Positions 43,839 to 53,740 of a stretch of DNA of 64,000 nucleotides are shown here, piece after piece (within the stretch, counting starts at the first letter, position 1; each line of letters opens with the position of its first letter). The notes beneath the pieces are model-generated. The model was given only the letters and a program-made list of their open reading frames with translations, was not told where the DNA came from and made no database searches. Made by a program: the position numbers and the translations under genes. Source of the DNA: Sialis fuliginosa (lineage: Eukaryota; Arthropoda; Insecta; Megaloptera; Sialidae); assembly GCA_961205875.1 (NCBI GenBank), contig OY540810.1, positions 25,296,001 through 25,360,000 of the forward strand. The letters are read 5' to 3'.

Positions 43839-45301
43839 GTGCAAGAGCTGATGACATATTTTTTTGCCCCATTTGAGCACTAGGCAGACTTACGGAAATC
43901 GCTTATTCATGTGTTGTACATCATGGGAAAAATAGTCCCAACCCCCACACCCGGGGATAAAGGGGTTTAATTCCATAGTGAACATGTAAAGAAAAAGTGC
44001 ATTTTTGCCCCATGTGAGCACTAATAAAATCACCACAGATAGAGTTAGTTTATGAAAAGTTAGATAGTGAAAGTGCAATGGGCAGACGCGTAGGGTGGGG
44101 ATAAGGGGCAGGCACACGCGCTCAAACATGCAATTTTTTAAATGAAAATTGTCTCATTTGACCATTGCTGAATTTTTTGAAGGATGATAGGTTTTGATCT
44201 ATAGATGACCGAAAAAACACAGGCAGACGTGTAGTGTGGGGATAAGGGATGGGCAGACGCAATTGAAAGTGTTATCCTATTTTTTTAACTGGGTTGTTTT
44301 GTAACTATTTTTTTTTGCTTAAAATTGTCCGCAATGAATCTCTGGATAACACATTAGTTCTTTGAAAACACATTTGTTTACCCCCAACTAACACGAAAAG
44401 GAAAAATTTCATTAATATGAAAATCTAAAAAAAATATTAAACGTGTAAAAAAGTAGGCACTGAAATTTTTTTTAATTATATTTTGATTATATTCTTCTTA
44501 TTCTGTGTAATAAACAAAAAACAAAAAATAAATAAATAAAACAGAACTCTTTGGGATTTGAACTCAGGACCTTGGGATTTTGAGTTTTGTAAATTTATAA
44601 ATTTTAGCAAAACGGTACTTTATATCAAAAAAACTACAAGAAACATATTTTCTTCTTATTTAGATGATTCTAAAACACATTTGATATCATCGGTGGATTA
44701 TTTAGTACCAGAGATACAATGTTTTTAAAAAATTTACAACCCTTTGCCACTTTCAATTGCGTCTGCCCACCCCTTATCCCCACACTACACGTCTGCCTGT
44801 GTTTTTTCGGTCATCTACAGATCAAAACCTGTCATCCTTCAAAAAATTCATCAATGCTCAAATGAGACAATTTTCATTTATAAAATTGCATGTTTGAGCG
44901 CGTCTGCCTGTCCCTTATCCCCATCCTACGCGTCTGCCTTTGTTTTTTCGGTCATCTACCGATCAAAAATTGCCGTCCCTCCAAAATTCATCAATGCTCA
45001 AATGGGGCAATTTAAAAAAAATATTGCATCTTTGAGTGCGTCTGCCTGCCCCTTATCCCCACCCTACGCGTCTGCCCATTGCACTTTCTTTATCTAACTT
45101 TTCATAAACTAACTCCCTGTGGTGATTTTATTAGTGCTCACATGGGGCAAAAATGTTCACTAAGGAATTAAACCCCTTTATCCCCGGGTGTGGGGGTTGG
45201 GACTATTTTTCCCATGATGTACAACACATGAATAAACGATTTCCGTAAGTCTGCCTAGTACTCAGATGGGGCAGAAAAATATGTCATCAGCTCTTGCACT
45301 A
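43839..45301. mobile_element. Large foldback element with internal tandem units
   Basis: Arms start AGTGCAAGAGCTGATGACAT at the left and its reverse complement at 45,301, and run through TTACGGAAATCG, CATGTGTTGTACATCATGGG, ACCCGGGGATAAAGGGGTTT and CCCCATGTGAGCACTAATAA. The inner arms hold units of about 140 bp with GCAGACGCGTAGGGTGGGGA / CGCGTCTGCC motifs: two in the left arm (44,085; 44,223) and three in the right arm (44,760; 44,902; 45,038). The centre (about 44,300-44,740) is AT-rich and includes GGGATTTGAACTCAGGACC. No transposase is seen. Confidence 0.82.
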
Positions 45302-45496
45302 TTGGCACGACAATACTGAATCAACTGTATTGTAGGTTCTGGTTGACGGTGACGTATGCTTTTCATATACTTTTATTAAAGTCAACTACACAGGCAGAAG
45401 GCATACATTTATTGGGGGGGCTCAGCCCTCCCGACGGTAATATTGGGGGGGTTTGAGTCCCTTAAGCCCCATGTAGTCGGCGCTCCTGTGTACAAT

Positions 45497-45937
45497 GATT
45501 TGAACGAAGTCACTTATACAACCTGGTTGCGTAAGTGCCCCCCACGCCTGTTCCCTAAGCCTGTCGCGACGTCTTTACAGGAGGTAGACGTTCTTGTGAT
45601 GCGTTATAAAATTTTCGTAATTTCAAGGTGAATTAATACGTTGTATCAGCGATTCCCAAAGTGAGGGTTGCGAAAAATATTTAGGAGGTCGCTGAAAAAT
45701 TAATGATAGATTTTTTTCAAATATTTTTATAAATTTCGTTTAATTAATTTACTGTTCTGTGATCATGAACAAACCCTATCACATAGATAAATAAATACCC
45801 TATCAGTCATAGACATAGCTACCTATCAGTCCAATAGATTTTTACAAAGAAATTTGTACACTCCTGAACTTATCTGACTATCTGGAACAAATTCATGATT
45901 TTGCGCGTCTCACGCTTCAGATAAGCAATTTCCGTGA
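45497..45937. other. Intergenic DNA upstream of 53BP1
   Basis: No gene recognised; GC content rises somewhat between 45,500 and 45,610. The short open frame there is not protein-like. Confidence 0.4.
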
Positions 45938-45947
45938 TTTGGCGGGA
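45938..45947 (+). promoter_or_regulatory. E2F-like site TTTGGCGGGA upstream of 53BP1
   Basis: TTTGGCGGGA conforms to the E2F/DP consensus (TTTSSCGS type). It lies 114 bp upstream of the 53BP1 start codon, the usual promoter-proximal position. Cell-cycle control by E2F is inference. The surrounding 150 bp has no obvious TATA box. Confidence 0.45.
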
Positions 45948-46060
45948 CATTTAGATTGTCATTGTAATTTTTTATCAAATTTTATATTTTATGTCGGGCA
46001 TTATTTTGCCAAACCTTTTAATTATATACATTTTAAATATACATATTTATACCGTATACC

Positions 46061-49000
46061 ATGGCTGATACAAATACATCATGTCAAGATAGCATAACTG
46101 AGATATCTAGTGAAGGTAACCTCAAAAATCTTGTATTTTAATACTAATGATCGTAATCACGATAATAAATTAAATATTGCATTTTTATTTTTTATTTTAG
46201 ATTTACATTTTAGTCAAATAACAGAAAGTGAAATGTGTGAACCTTTATTGTTGGAAGAAAGTCAGCAAGAAAATATAAAAATTAAAAATACAGGTTAGAT
46301 TTTTATTTTATACTTTTATTAATTATTCTGACTTATTTCAATATTTTCTATTTTATTTCTTACATATGTTTCAGATGACGACAAACCAAAAAAATATTTG
46401 GAATCTGAAGAAGATATATTTGAAATAGAAGATTCAATCCAAGAAAATATATCAGAACACAACGATGATCAAAATGAAAATGTAGTAAGCTCAACTAATG
46501 ATGATAATAATCATAATATAGAAGAAAATATGAATTCTGATAACAAATCAAATAATATATTAGTTGAAGATAATTCAGAAAGTATACAAACAGTAGAAGA
46601 AACTCAAAGAAAAAGAAAAGGTAGTGAAGATATAAAGTCACCCATATCAAATAAATTACAAAAAGTTGAAGAGGAAAAAGAATCTGTGTCAACTAATAGC
46701 ACTTCAAATGGTAATATAGATCATACAGTCGATACAGTTTCTTCTAATAAACATTTCTTTAAAGAATATGTTACTGTAGATTCTGATTTTTGTACAAATG
46801 ACAAAAAAGTAAAATCTGATAATAATACGATTGATACAGTTCCTTCTAAAACTGTATCTACTGAAAATTTAAAAGTCTCAGAAGTATCCACGGTCACTAT
46901 TGACTCAAACTTTTGTGAAAATGAGAAAATGTTAGAAATCGATAACACCATTGATACAGTTCATTTTAAAGCTGAGTATAATGAAAATTTAAAAGTCTCT
47001 GAAGTATCCACAGTTACTATAGACTCAAATTTTTGTGAAAATGAGAAAATGTTAGAAATCGATAACACCATTGATACAGTTCCTAAAGTTACATCTAATG
47101 AATATTTAAAAATCTCCAAAGAATCAACTGATTCTGTAGAATCTGATTTTTGTGAAAGTGAGAAAAAGTTAGAAGTCGATAGCAAAAACAAAAATTCTAA
47201 ACAAGAATCATTTAATGAAACAAAACCAAATTTTTCAACACCTCAAAACAGTGCGACAGCAACTCCTACAAATGCAAGCGTCAGTAGTATTGACAACGAT
47301 ACACCAGATCTAATAAAAAAGAATAGTTATCAAAAACAACTATTTATTAATGTAATGTACACTGTACATGGTGATTCAAATAAAGAAATCAATAATGTTT
47401 TTTGTGAGGAAATGATTGACTTGAACACAAAGCGTTTGTCGGGCGGTTCGAGCGGAATATTAGCGGATATAAGCAAAAGCTTGTCTTCAGGAAGTTCAAT
47501 TAGCGTACCCTCTATTCCAACAATGCCGCTGAGTTATCAGCAGCGATTATCAACAGCTTCTACTGCGTCTGCACGTTTCTCAATCCAATCACGTGCCTCA
47601 ATAAACAGTTCGATGTCATCTTTGAACCGTGGATCTATAGTTCCTCCACATGTACAGTCTACAGATATGAAGTTGTCTGAGAGTAGAATTAAGGAATTAC
47701 AAAACCGGTGGACTAATGTCGATCAGCTATATCGTATTCTCGATGTAATAGAAACAAGCATGTTTGATAGCAGCCCAATTCCTCCAGTGAATTTGGTTAC
47801 TGCATCGACTCAGACTGAGTCTAATGTACTGTCATCTATTACAGAAGTTGGTAATGTGAAATTGTTATTTTTACTAATTACTTTTCAGTGTACTAATGTA
47901 TTCCTGTTTATTTTTTAATTACTTGAGACCAAGAACTTTTCTGTCTCGGCTTGTAAATTAAATTATTATTTATTTACAATTAACATTGTTGACATTCTAA
48001 ACTATGTTTTAGTTGTACTATTATGCCGTGTTCAGACCGAAAAAACAAAACAGCAACATCGTGTCTTTTTGACAAAAGTGCAATAAAGCCTATGCATTTT
48101 TAAATACGACGTGTTTTCAAACACCGTGTTACTGTTTTGTTTTCTTTGGTGTGAACACCGCATTACTATTATACACAAAGTATCGATCTTCACATGAATG
48201 TATTTGAAATTATGTTTCAATGAACATCTTATAATCTATATTTTTAGATACACCTAAAAGTTCTGCTAAACGTGCTGGCAGAAAAACATCTAGAACACCT
48301 AGTGTAAGTAGCAGTACGTCTCCTGTTCCGAAACCAAAGAAAAGCTTTCCTGTATTCGCTCGGTGGGCTGATAAGAAGTATTATTCAGGAACTGCTCAAG
48401 AAACTCCGAAACAAGGAAAATTGATGGTTTCTTTTGATGATGGCAACAAAAAAATAGTATCGGATGAATTTGTCCTAAAAGGTATAACTGTTAAGCAACT
48501 AACACTACATCACTATTGAATTTAATAGTATTTTTATTTAATTTATTTTTTTACCAATAAATATTTAGAACTTAATAAATCTATTTATAAAAACATTTAT
48601 TTACTAGATTTTTTATGTAGTTAATTACTCGCTTTGGAATCTTATTGGCTTATTCGAAGGTTCTTTCAAACCTACGTATTGTATGTTATATTGATATAAA
48701 TGTTTACATAACAATATATTTCTGCCATGGATATTATAAGAGAATTATATTTTTTAGTTGAAGATAACAAATTACTTAAAGGCCATTCGGTTCATGCTGT
48801 TACAAATGAAAACGGAGATTTTGCTTCAGGTGTTATATCTGAAGTGAAAGAGTCAAGCGATACGATCAGTTATAAAATAGATACAGAAGATGGAAAGGAA
48901 GTGAGTGCAACACCAGATAAATTGTTTTTAACCGACGATCAAGTAAAATGGATTAAAGAATCCATACCACACGTTACACCTCCATCTACTCCAAAACGGG

Positions 49001-50473
49001 GTGGAGTAGTATCCTTAGATAATCTTGTAGATGGCAAAAGATCAACTAGATCAAGTCGACGTAAAAATAATGATAGCCCTAGACCTGGAACATCTGGCGT
49101 TCAACAGAAGGTAATGTTTTTTTTTAAATTTGTATTTATTGTCTAAATTTTACATAATTTGATCAGATGATAGTAGTTTATTTTCATATTTTAAAATTAA
49201 TATTTCATGTATATTTTAGTTAACTTCTGTTGAGACTATCAACAGCGATTCTCCGTTAGAAGAAGTAGGCGGAGTTGAACCAGAATTACGAACATGCACT
49301 CCTAAAGCAAAAACTAAAACCATTCGTGGAAAAGGTTTAGTCAAATCAAAACTGTTTTCCGAAGATAATTTACTAGGACCAATTTCTTCTACAGGTATTA
49401 TTTTAAAAGATATAACAGTATCAATAACTTACTCTGATTACAAAAAATGTTACAGATAGTAATCTCTTTGCTGGTTTCTGTTTTCTATTAACTTGTGTAC
49501 GAACACCACAAAAGAAAACATTGCAAAAAGTTGAAGATGTTATTTTACTTTCTAATGTCGAATCAGCATCGGAAACTGAAACCGAGACAATGGAATTCAC
49601 AAAAATACCGTATGTTGAAGAAAGATTGAGATTGCAGTTAACTTCTGGTGGAGGCATTGTATACGATCACTTTGAACAAGTAAGTCTATAAACATATTGC
49701 AAAATTCTTCTTATACATAGAAAATACTGTAGTCTTTTTACTAGGGAAAATCAATAAATCACTTATAATTAATTTTTAGATACCGAAAGATGAATACAAA
49801 AATTGTAAGTTGATAACAAATCGTCCAAACAAAACGGCAAAATTTATTCAAAGTATAGCTGCTGGTATTGAAATTGTGAGTCATGAATGGGTTATCATAT
49901 GCTGTCAAAGAAATGAAAAACGGAAACCCCAGACTTTGCCTCTCGGCTGGTCGATCAAACACAACCGTTTCATGGAAGCATTTAGTCGTGTGTCTCTGCA
50001 ACCTCTAGAAGGAATGCTTATAGCAATCGCACCAAATCGTGACGTTCAATTTGTGACATTTTGGAGACGAGTTTGTGAATTAGCAGGTGAGTTTATTAAT
50101 ATGTAAAATTGGTATTTGGTTTTCAGACCACATAAATAAAAATCGTAACCAACATTTTGAAAAATGGTTAGACAAATTTCAAGATTTATTGTGACGTAGT
50201 AGAAGATAGTTGAATAATAATCTGTATTTATATTTAATAATATTTGAACCAGGGGGTGTCGTAATAGAACTTTCCGCAGACTGCATGGAATTTCAACATG
50301 CAGCTTTTGTTCTCGCTGATAACGAATGTCCAGACAATGTCATTGACCGAGCTAGAGAGTGGACTGTACCACTGCTCTCCACTCACTGGGTTGTGCAAAC
50401 TCTTATCCATGGAAACACTCAACCTTTTGAAGGAGTCCCACAGTTTTGTTACAGTTATATAGATTCAGATTAG
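46061..50473 (+). CDS. TP53BP1: TP53BP1 (53BP1) homologue, complete, nine exons
   Basis: 53BP1 is the nuclear double-strand-break adaptor that reads methylated and ubiquitinated histones. Exons: 46,061-46,115; 46,201-46,293; 46,375-47,850; 48,248-48,481; 48,758-49,110; 49,220-49,394; 49,456-49,679; 49,780-50,086; 50,253-50,473 (3,138 nt, 1,045 residues, all GT..AG). Start codon context is ACCATGG. Domains: acidic Asn-rich N-terminus; internal repeats at about 175-322; an oligomerisation-like segment at about 370-422 (FINVMYTVHG, SGGSSGILADISKSLSSGSS); an LC8-type TQT at 528-530; tandem Tudor at about 575-685 (FARWADKKYYSG, FDDGN, then LLKGHSVHAV); SLDNLVDGKR at 705-714 matching the human ISLDNLVEGKR segment of the nucleosome-binding motif and NLS; two BRCT domains at about 790-915 (Trp907) and 944-1045 (Trp1018). 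In the first Tudor the fifth aromatic-cage position is Asn608 instead of Tyr. Shorter than human 53BP1 (about 1,970 residues), mainly in the N-terminal half. Confidence 0.95.
46755..47190 (+). repeat. In-frame tandem repeat within 53BP1 exon 3 (about 120 bp units)
   Basis: Two nearly identical units 120 bp apart encode NLKVSEVSTVTIDSNFCENE followed by KMLEIDNTIDTV (about 46,866 and 46,986). A third, diverged unit follows about 117 bp on (YLKISKESTDSVESDFCESE), and a more diverged one precedes them (VTVDSDFCTNDKKV, NNTIDTV, about 46,755). The core is D-S-x-F-C-x-N/S-E/D-K. Confidence 0.9.
48024..48163. mobile_element. MITE in 53BP1 intron 3, 8-bp duplication
   Basis: Left TGCCGTGTTCAGACCGAAAA; right end reverse complement TGCGGTGTTCACACCAAAGA; both continue AACAAAACAG. 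TACTATTA flanks both sides (48,016-48,023 and 48,164-48,171). About 140 bp, hAT-like by its duplication length, with no coding capacity. Confidence 0.8.
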
Positions 50474-50711
50474 GCTGCATGTGCCTTATATTTTTGAGTC
50501 ACTATTTATGTAAATAAGTATCAATTTTAAAATGTGAAATGTGAGTTTATAATTTTTGAAAATGTGTTTTTTGTATACTTATTGTTATTTGTTTTAGTAT
50601 TATAATATATTACATAAATTTATGTGTAAGAATTATACTTTAATCTGTGTATGGATTATAAAAATATATTCAGGTGGAATATATTCATCTAATATTTTAA
50701 TTTAAAATATC

Positions 50712-50717
50712 AATAAA
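50712..50717 (+). terminator. Candidate polyadenylation signal of 53BP1
   Basis: AATAAA about 240 nt after the 53BP1 stop, in AT-rich sequence. It is the first canonical hexamer I see downstream of the stop. Confidence 0.5.
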
Positions 50718-51352
50718 ACAATTAGTATCTTTTAGGACATTATATATATATTTATATACAGTAAGACTTCTATAAGTCGAATTCCCCTACATCGGAAAAG
50801 TTGTTTCCCTCACTCCTTACCATCTTTTATTGCATTGTTTCTACTGCGCAGTACGCTGAGCATAAGTTAACGGTGAGTAAAGTGTGCAAAAGAGAGAGAA
50901 AGCTACTTTCATCTCATTTCATTAGATCGATATTCTGATGGAAGGGGATACTCCTTATGTTCTATTTCTTAGAATTTTCGGTCCCATAACTTAGAACTTA
51001 TTGGAGTTCTTCTTTATATATTATATACATATGTACCTTGTTGTAAATCATTGAAAAACTGAACAATAAGCTATTGTATCAGAAACTACATCGTTGTACA
51101 AGTCTTTGTAACCATGAAATTTACCATTAAAAAGTTAAAAAATAATTTTATCGTAAATTTAATTTTTTAAATATTTATTTTGACATATCTCGCACTCGTT
51201 GTGGAAAACTGTAACATCTCAAAAAAGCAGTATTGTGGTAAATGGATACTTAAGTATTTACTTATTCCATTTTCCTCTCCAGTTGTTAATTATTGACTAT
51301 TCATTATGATGGCTGTGTAAATATCTTCCTTTAGGATTCTTCTTTCGGTTTA

Positions 51353-52857
51353 CCCTAACGGTTTTGATCATACACGGTTTACACGCGGTATACACGCTGA
51401 TTATTGCGCTTTTATGGGGTGTAGTTACCGTGTATATGACGTGTCCTTGGGAATTTTTTATACGGCGTTTATGCGATGTATACACGCCGTTTACACGGTG
51501 ATTATTCCGAATGTATCGCGTTTTCATACGTGTAACTTATAGAATTTGCACGCAGTTTACACAGTGATTATTCGAATGTATCGCGTTTTCATACGTGTAG
51601 TAGACGTGTAACTAATAGAATTTACACAGTGATTACGTCGAATAAACCGTGTATGTTAACAGTATTTATACTTACAGCCCTACTTTTCGTTTAAGGGGTT
51701 AGGGGTAGTCAGGATTTTCAAAAAATCGATTTTTTTTTTTTTGCATTTTCTTTAAGTATAATATCTTAAAAATATTCTCTGAAAATTTGAAGTCAATCCG
51801 ATCATTACTTTTCGAGTTTTTCGACAAATAACAAAGAGCGCTCGGGCACTCCTAAACGCTCGGGAGCAGGTACGTAAATCTAGTGCGAAACTTTAAATGC
51901 GTTTTTCTCAAAACTATGTTTTTTGAACTGGTGACAACTGTAACTTGAAAACCGCTCAGTAGATTTTAATGAAATTTATACAGCTTTTAGAATACATAAT
52001 AAACTCGGGCCTGATCGAAGGATTTTTTTTTTTTTCAAAAATTTCGATTTTTTAAGACCAATTAACTGTTGACTTTTTCCCAAAAATTTAGAAAAAAATT
52101 TTCTGAGTCCGCCATTTTTTTAATTTTTGAAAAAAAAAAAAAAGCTTCGATCAGGCCCAGGATTATCTATTTATAAAACTAATTTTTCTTATCCGATTGA
52201 TTTTAGATGAATCTCCAAGGACTTATCATTGTCACCGCAAGGACCTTTTTTTTGGACTGGGTCAACAGAAACAGCTATAACTTTGGAAATTAAAAATTTT
52301 TTTTTTTCAAATTTTCGTGACTTCAAGTCAAAACATTGTATAATAAGGCCATATTATTACTTTTGTAAAATAAAATGATTTAATAGCGAAAAAAAATTAC
52401 TGAAAATTATCATTTTTTCGTGTCTCTGACTACCCCTAACCCCTTAAAAAAACAAGTAACATTTATAGCCTTTATAAAAACCACAAACATGATTCCCTAG
52501 CGAGAGGTAACTTGCGGTTTGTGTTTTTTATAGCGTATAAACTTCGCATATACACCGAATTTACACGAAGAATAACTTCTTGGTATACCCAGTACATTGT
52601 GTTTTTACCGAGTTTTTACTCAGTGTTTACACGCGTAAACACTGTATAACACAAGTGTTTACTCAGAGTTTACTGCGTATGAATCGCGTGTATACCGCAC
52701 TATACACAGTGTAACGCGCGTATATAATTTTCCCAAGCACACGCCGTATACTGGGTGTTTACACGGTTGTTACACAGACTTTATGCGCATACAGCGTTTA
52801 CACGCCATATACTGCGCGTATACACACAGTATACGCGTGTACCCGAATCCGTTAGGG
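51353..52857. mobile_element. Element with CCCTAACGG ends, dense in TACACG / GTATAC words
   Basis: Left TACCCTAACGGTTTTGATCA, right reverse complement TACCCTAACGGATTCGGGTA; TA borders both ends. Both shoulders (51,353-51,660 and 52,500-52,857) are packed with variants of TTTACACG, GTATACACGC, GTGTAAAC and GTATACGCG, in no strict period. The centre is a separate nested element (51,695-52,443). No coding capacity. Confidence 0.7.
51695..52443. mobile_element. Nested element with GGGGTTAGGGGTAGTCAG ends and TTAA borders
   Basis: Left GGGGTTAGGGGTAGTCAGG; right reverse complement GGGGTTAGGGGTAGTCAGAG. TTAA stands at 51,691-51,694 and 52,444-52,447. A second inverted pair around TCGATCAGGCCC / GGGCCTGATCGA surrounds the middle. 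A relative with the same opening vocabulary (GGATTTTCAAAAAATCGATT) lies at 57,313-58,216. The TTAA target recalls piggyBac, but the terminal bases (GGGG) are not the usual CCC. Confidence 0.72.
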
Positions 52858-53252
52858 TATACTAAAAAATACCTATTTATTGCTATTGATTTAGCACAAT
52901 TTGAGAATTTTTTCTAAATTTTGTAGTTACAGTATTTTGCAGACAAATTTGAATTGGTTTTATTTTGTTACATTGTTTCATGGATAATTTTACTAATTTT
53001 CCTAGTTTGTTACGTTAGTTAACTCTGTCATCGGAACTTAAACCTTAAAGATTATAAATAAATATAAGGAAAAAAAAAGTTTTTTTGTGAAAACTGTTTA
53101 TTTTCATTATAGGTACATTTATATAAATATTAAATTGGGTTAGAAAACAAAACAATACTTCAGTCTCAAAAATCAGACTTCAATTACAGTATCATAATAA
53201 TCACATAAATTTAAACTATAGTCTGTTTCATTTAAGATTGTAGTGGTTGCTG

Positions 53253-53287
53253 GGGATTTGACGGTATGAATCGTACCGTCAAATCCC
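53253..53287. repeat. Perfect 14-bp stem-loop
   Basis: GGGATTTGACGGTA, a 7-nt loop (TGAATCG), then TACCGTCAAATCCC. The stem is perfect. Its role is unknown; it may be the remnant of a small element. Confidence 0.7.
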
Positions 53288-53615
53288 AGCTGAGTACTTG
53301 GTTTAACTTCCATGAGATATCGGCTTATAAAATCACGTTTGGCAATGTCTCCATAGCCCCATTACTTGTGGAAAATGCGGTAACGTTCTTCTTCTTTAAT
53401 TTTACTAGAACATTTAAGACTGCACGTTGTATCACACCCAGGCCTCATTTTTCTTTGAGCTACGGTATTCTTTAAATATTTGGATACATAACTTTTTCCA
53501 AGATTACAATTTCTCTTTGCGACGTTCGACTTCCAATAATAATAATAAATCTAATATTAACAATAATTAGAAGAAAAATTAAAAACTATAATTAAAATTA
53601 AGATATGTTGGTGAC

Positions 53616-53740
53616 ATTAATTACTCAGGAACTCATCTACAGAATAAAAAGAACGTTCCAACAAGAATTTTATTAATTTTGTTTTAATATTTTTGATTGA
53701 TAAAGATTTTAAATTGTCAGGTAATTTATTAAAATAAATT
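53616..53740 (-). pseudogene. Non-LTR retrotransposon ORF2 C-terminal fragment
   Basis: On the minus strand an open stretch reads FNKLPDNLKSLSIKNIKTKL then IKFLLERSFYSVDEFLSN before a stop at 53,616-53,618. The pattern (N-x-LP, then F/L-KxxLkxfLL, then FYSVDEFL and stop) is familiar from the extreme C-terminus of arthropod non-LTR retrotransposon polyproteins. No reverse transcriptase motif remains upstream. A second minus-strand open frame (54,004-53,816, beginning MNSRGARMIEML) sits just upstream and may be other debris. Confidence 0.6.

Larger units (their letters stand above)
39317..45488. mobile_element. 6.2-kb hAT-like shell element filled with other transposons
   Basis: The left end is CAGGGGCGCCGACT and the right end, reverse complemented, is CAGGAGCGCCGACT. 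Each is followed inwards by a G- or C-rich run next to AATATT. Perfect 8-bp flanking duplications TGTACAAT lie at 39,309-39,316 and 45,489-45,496. An 8-bp duplication with CAGGGGCG ends is the hAT pattern. No hAT transposase is visible. The inside holds a piggyBac relic, R6 tandem repeats, a TTA-flanked MITE, a Tc1 element and a foldback. The pairing of ends 6 kb apart rests on the duplication plus 13 of 14 identical terminal bases. Confidence 0.75.

Noticed and set aside
44555-44580. GGGATTTGAACTCAGGACC, tRNA 3'-half-like phrase
   Set aside because: No acceptor stem, D arm or anticodon arm can be built around it; it lies in the unpaired centre of a foldback.
44744-45097. 117-residue open frame with three repeats (SASACPLSP..YASA)
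   Set aside because: It is the translation of the tandem units in the right arm of a foldback element; the left arm does not keep the frame, and there is no splice or start context.
46721-47191. Two minus-strand open frames inside 53BP1 exon 3
   Set aside because: They are antisense shadows of the 53BP1 coding repeats.
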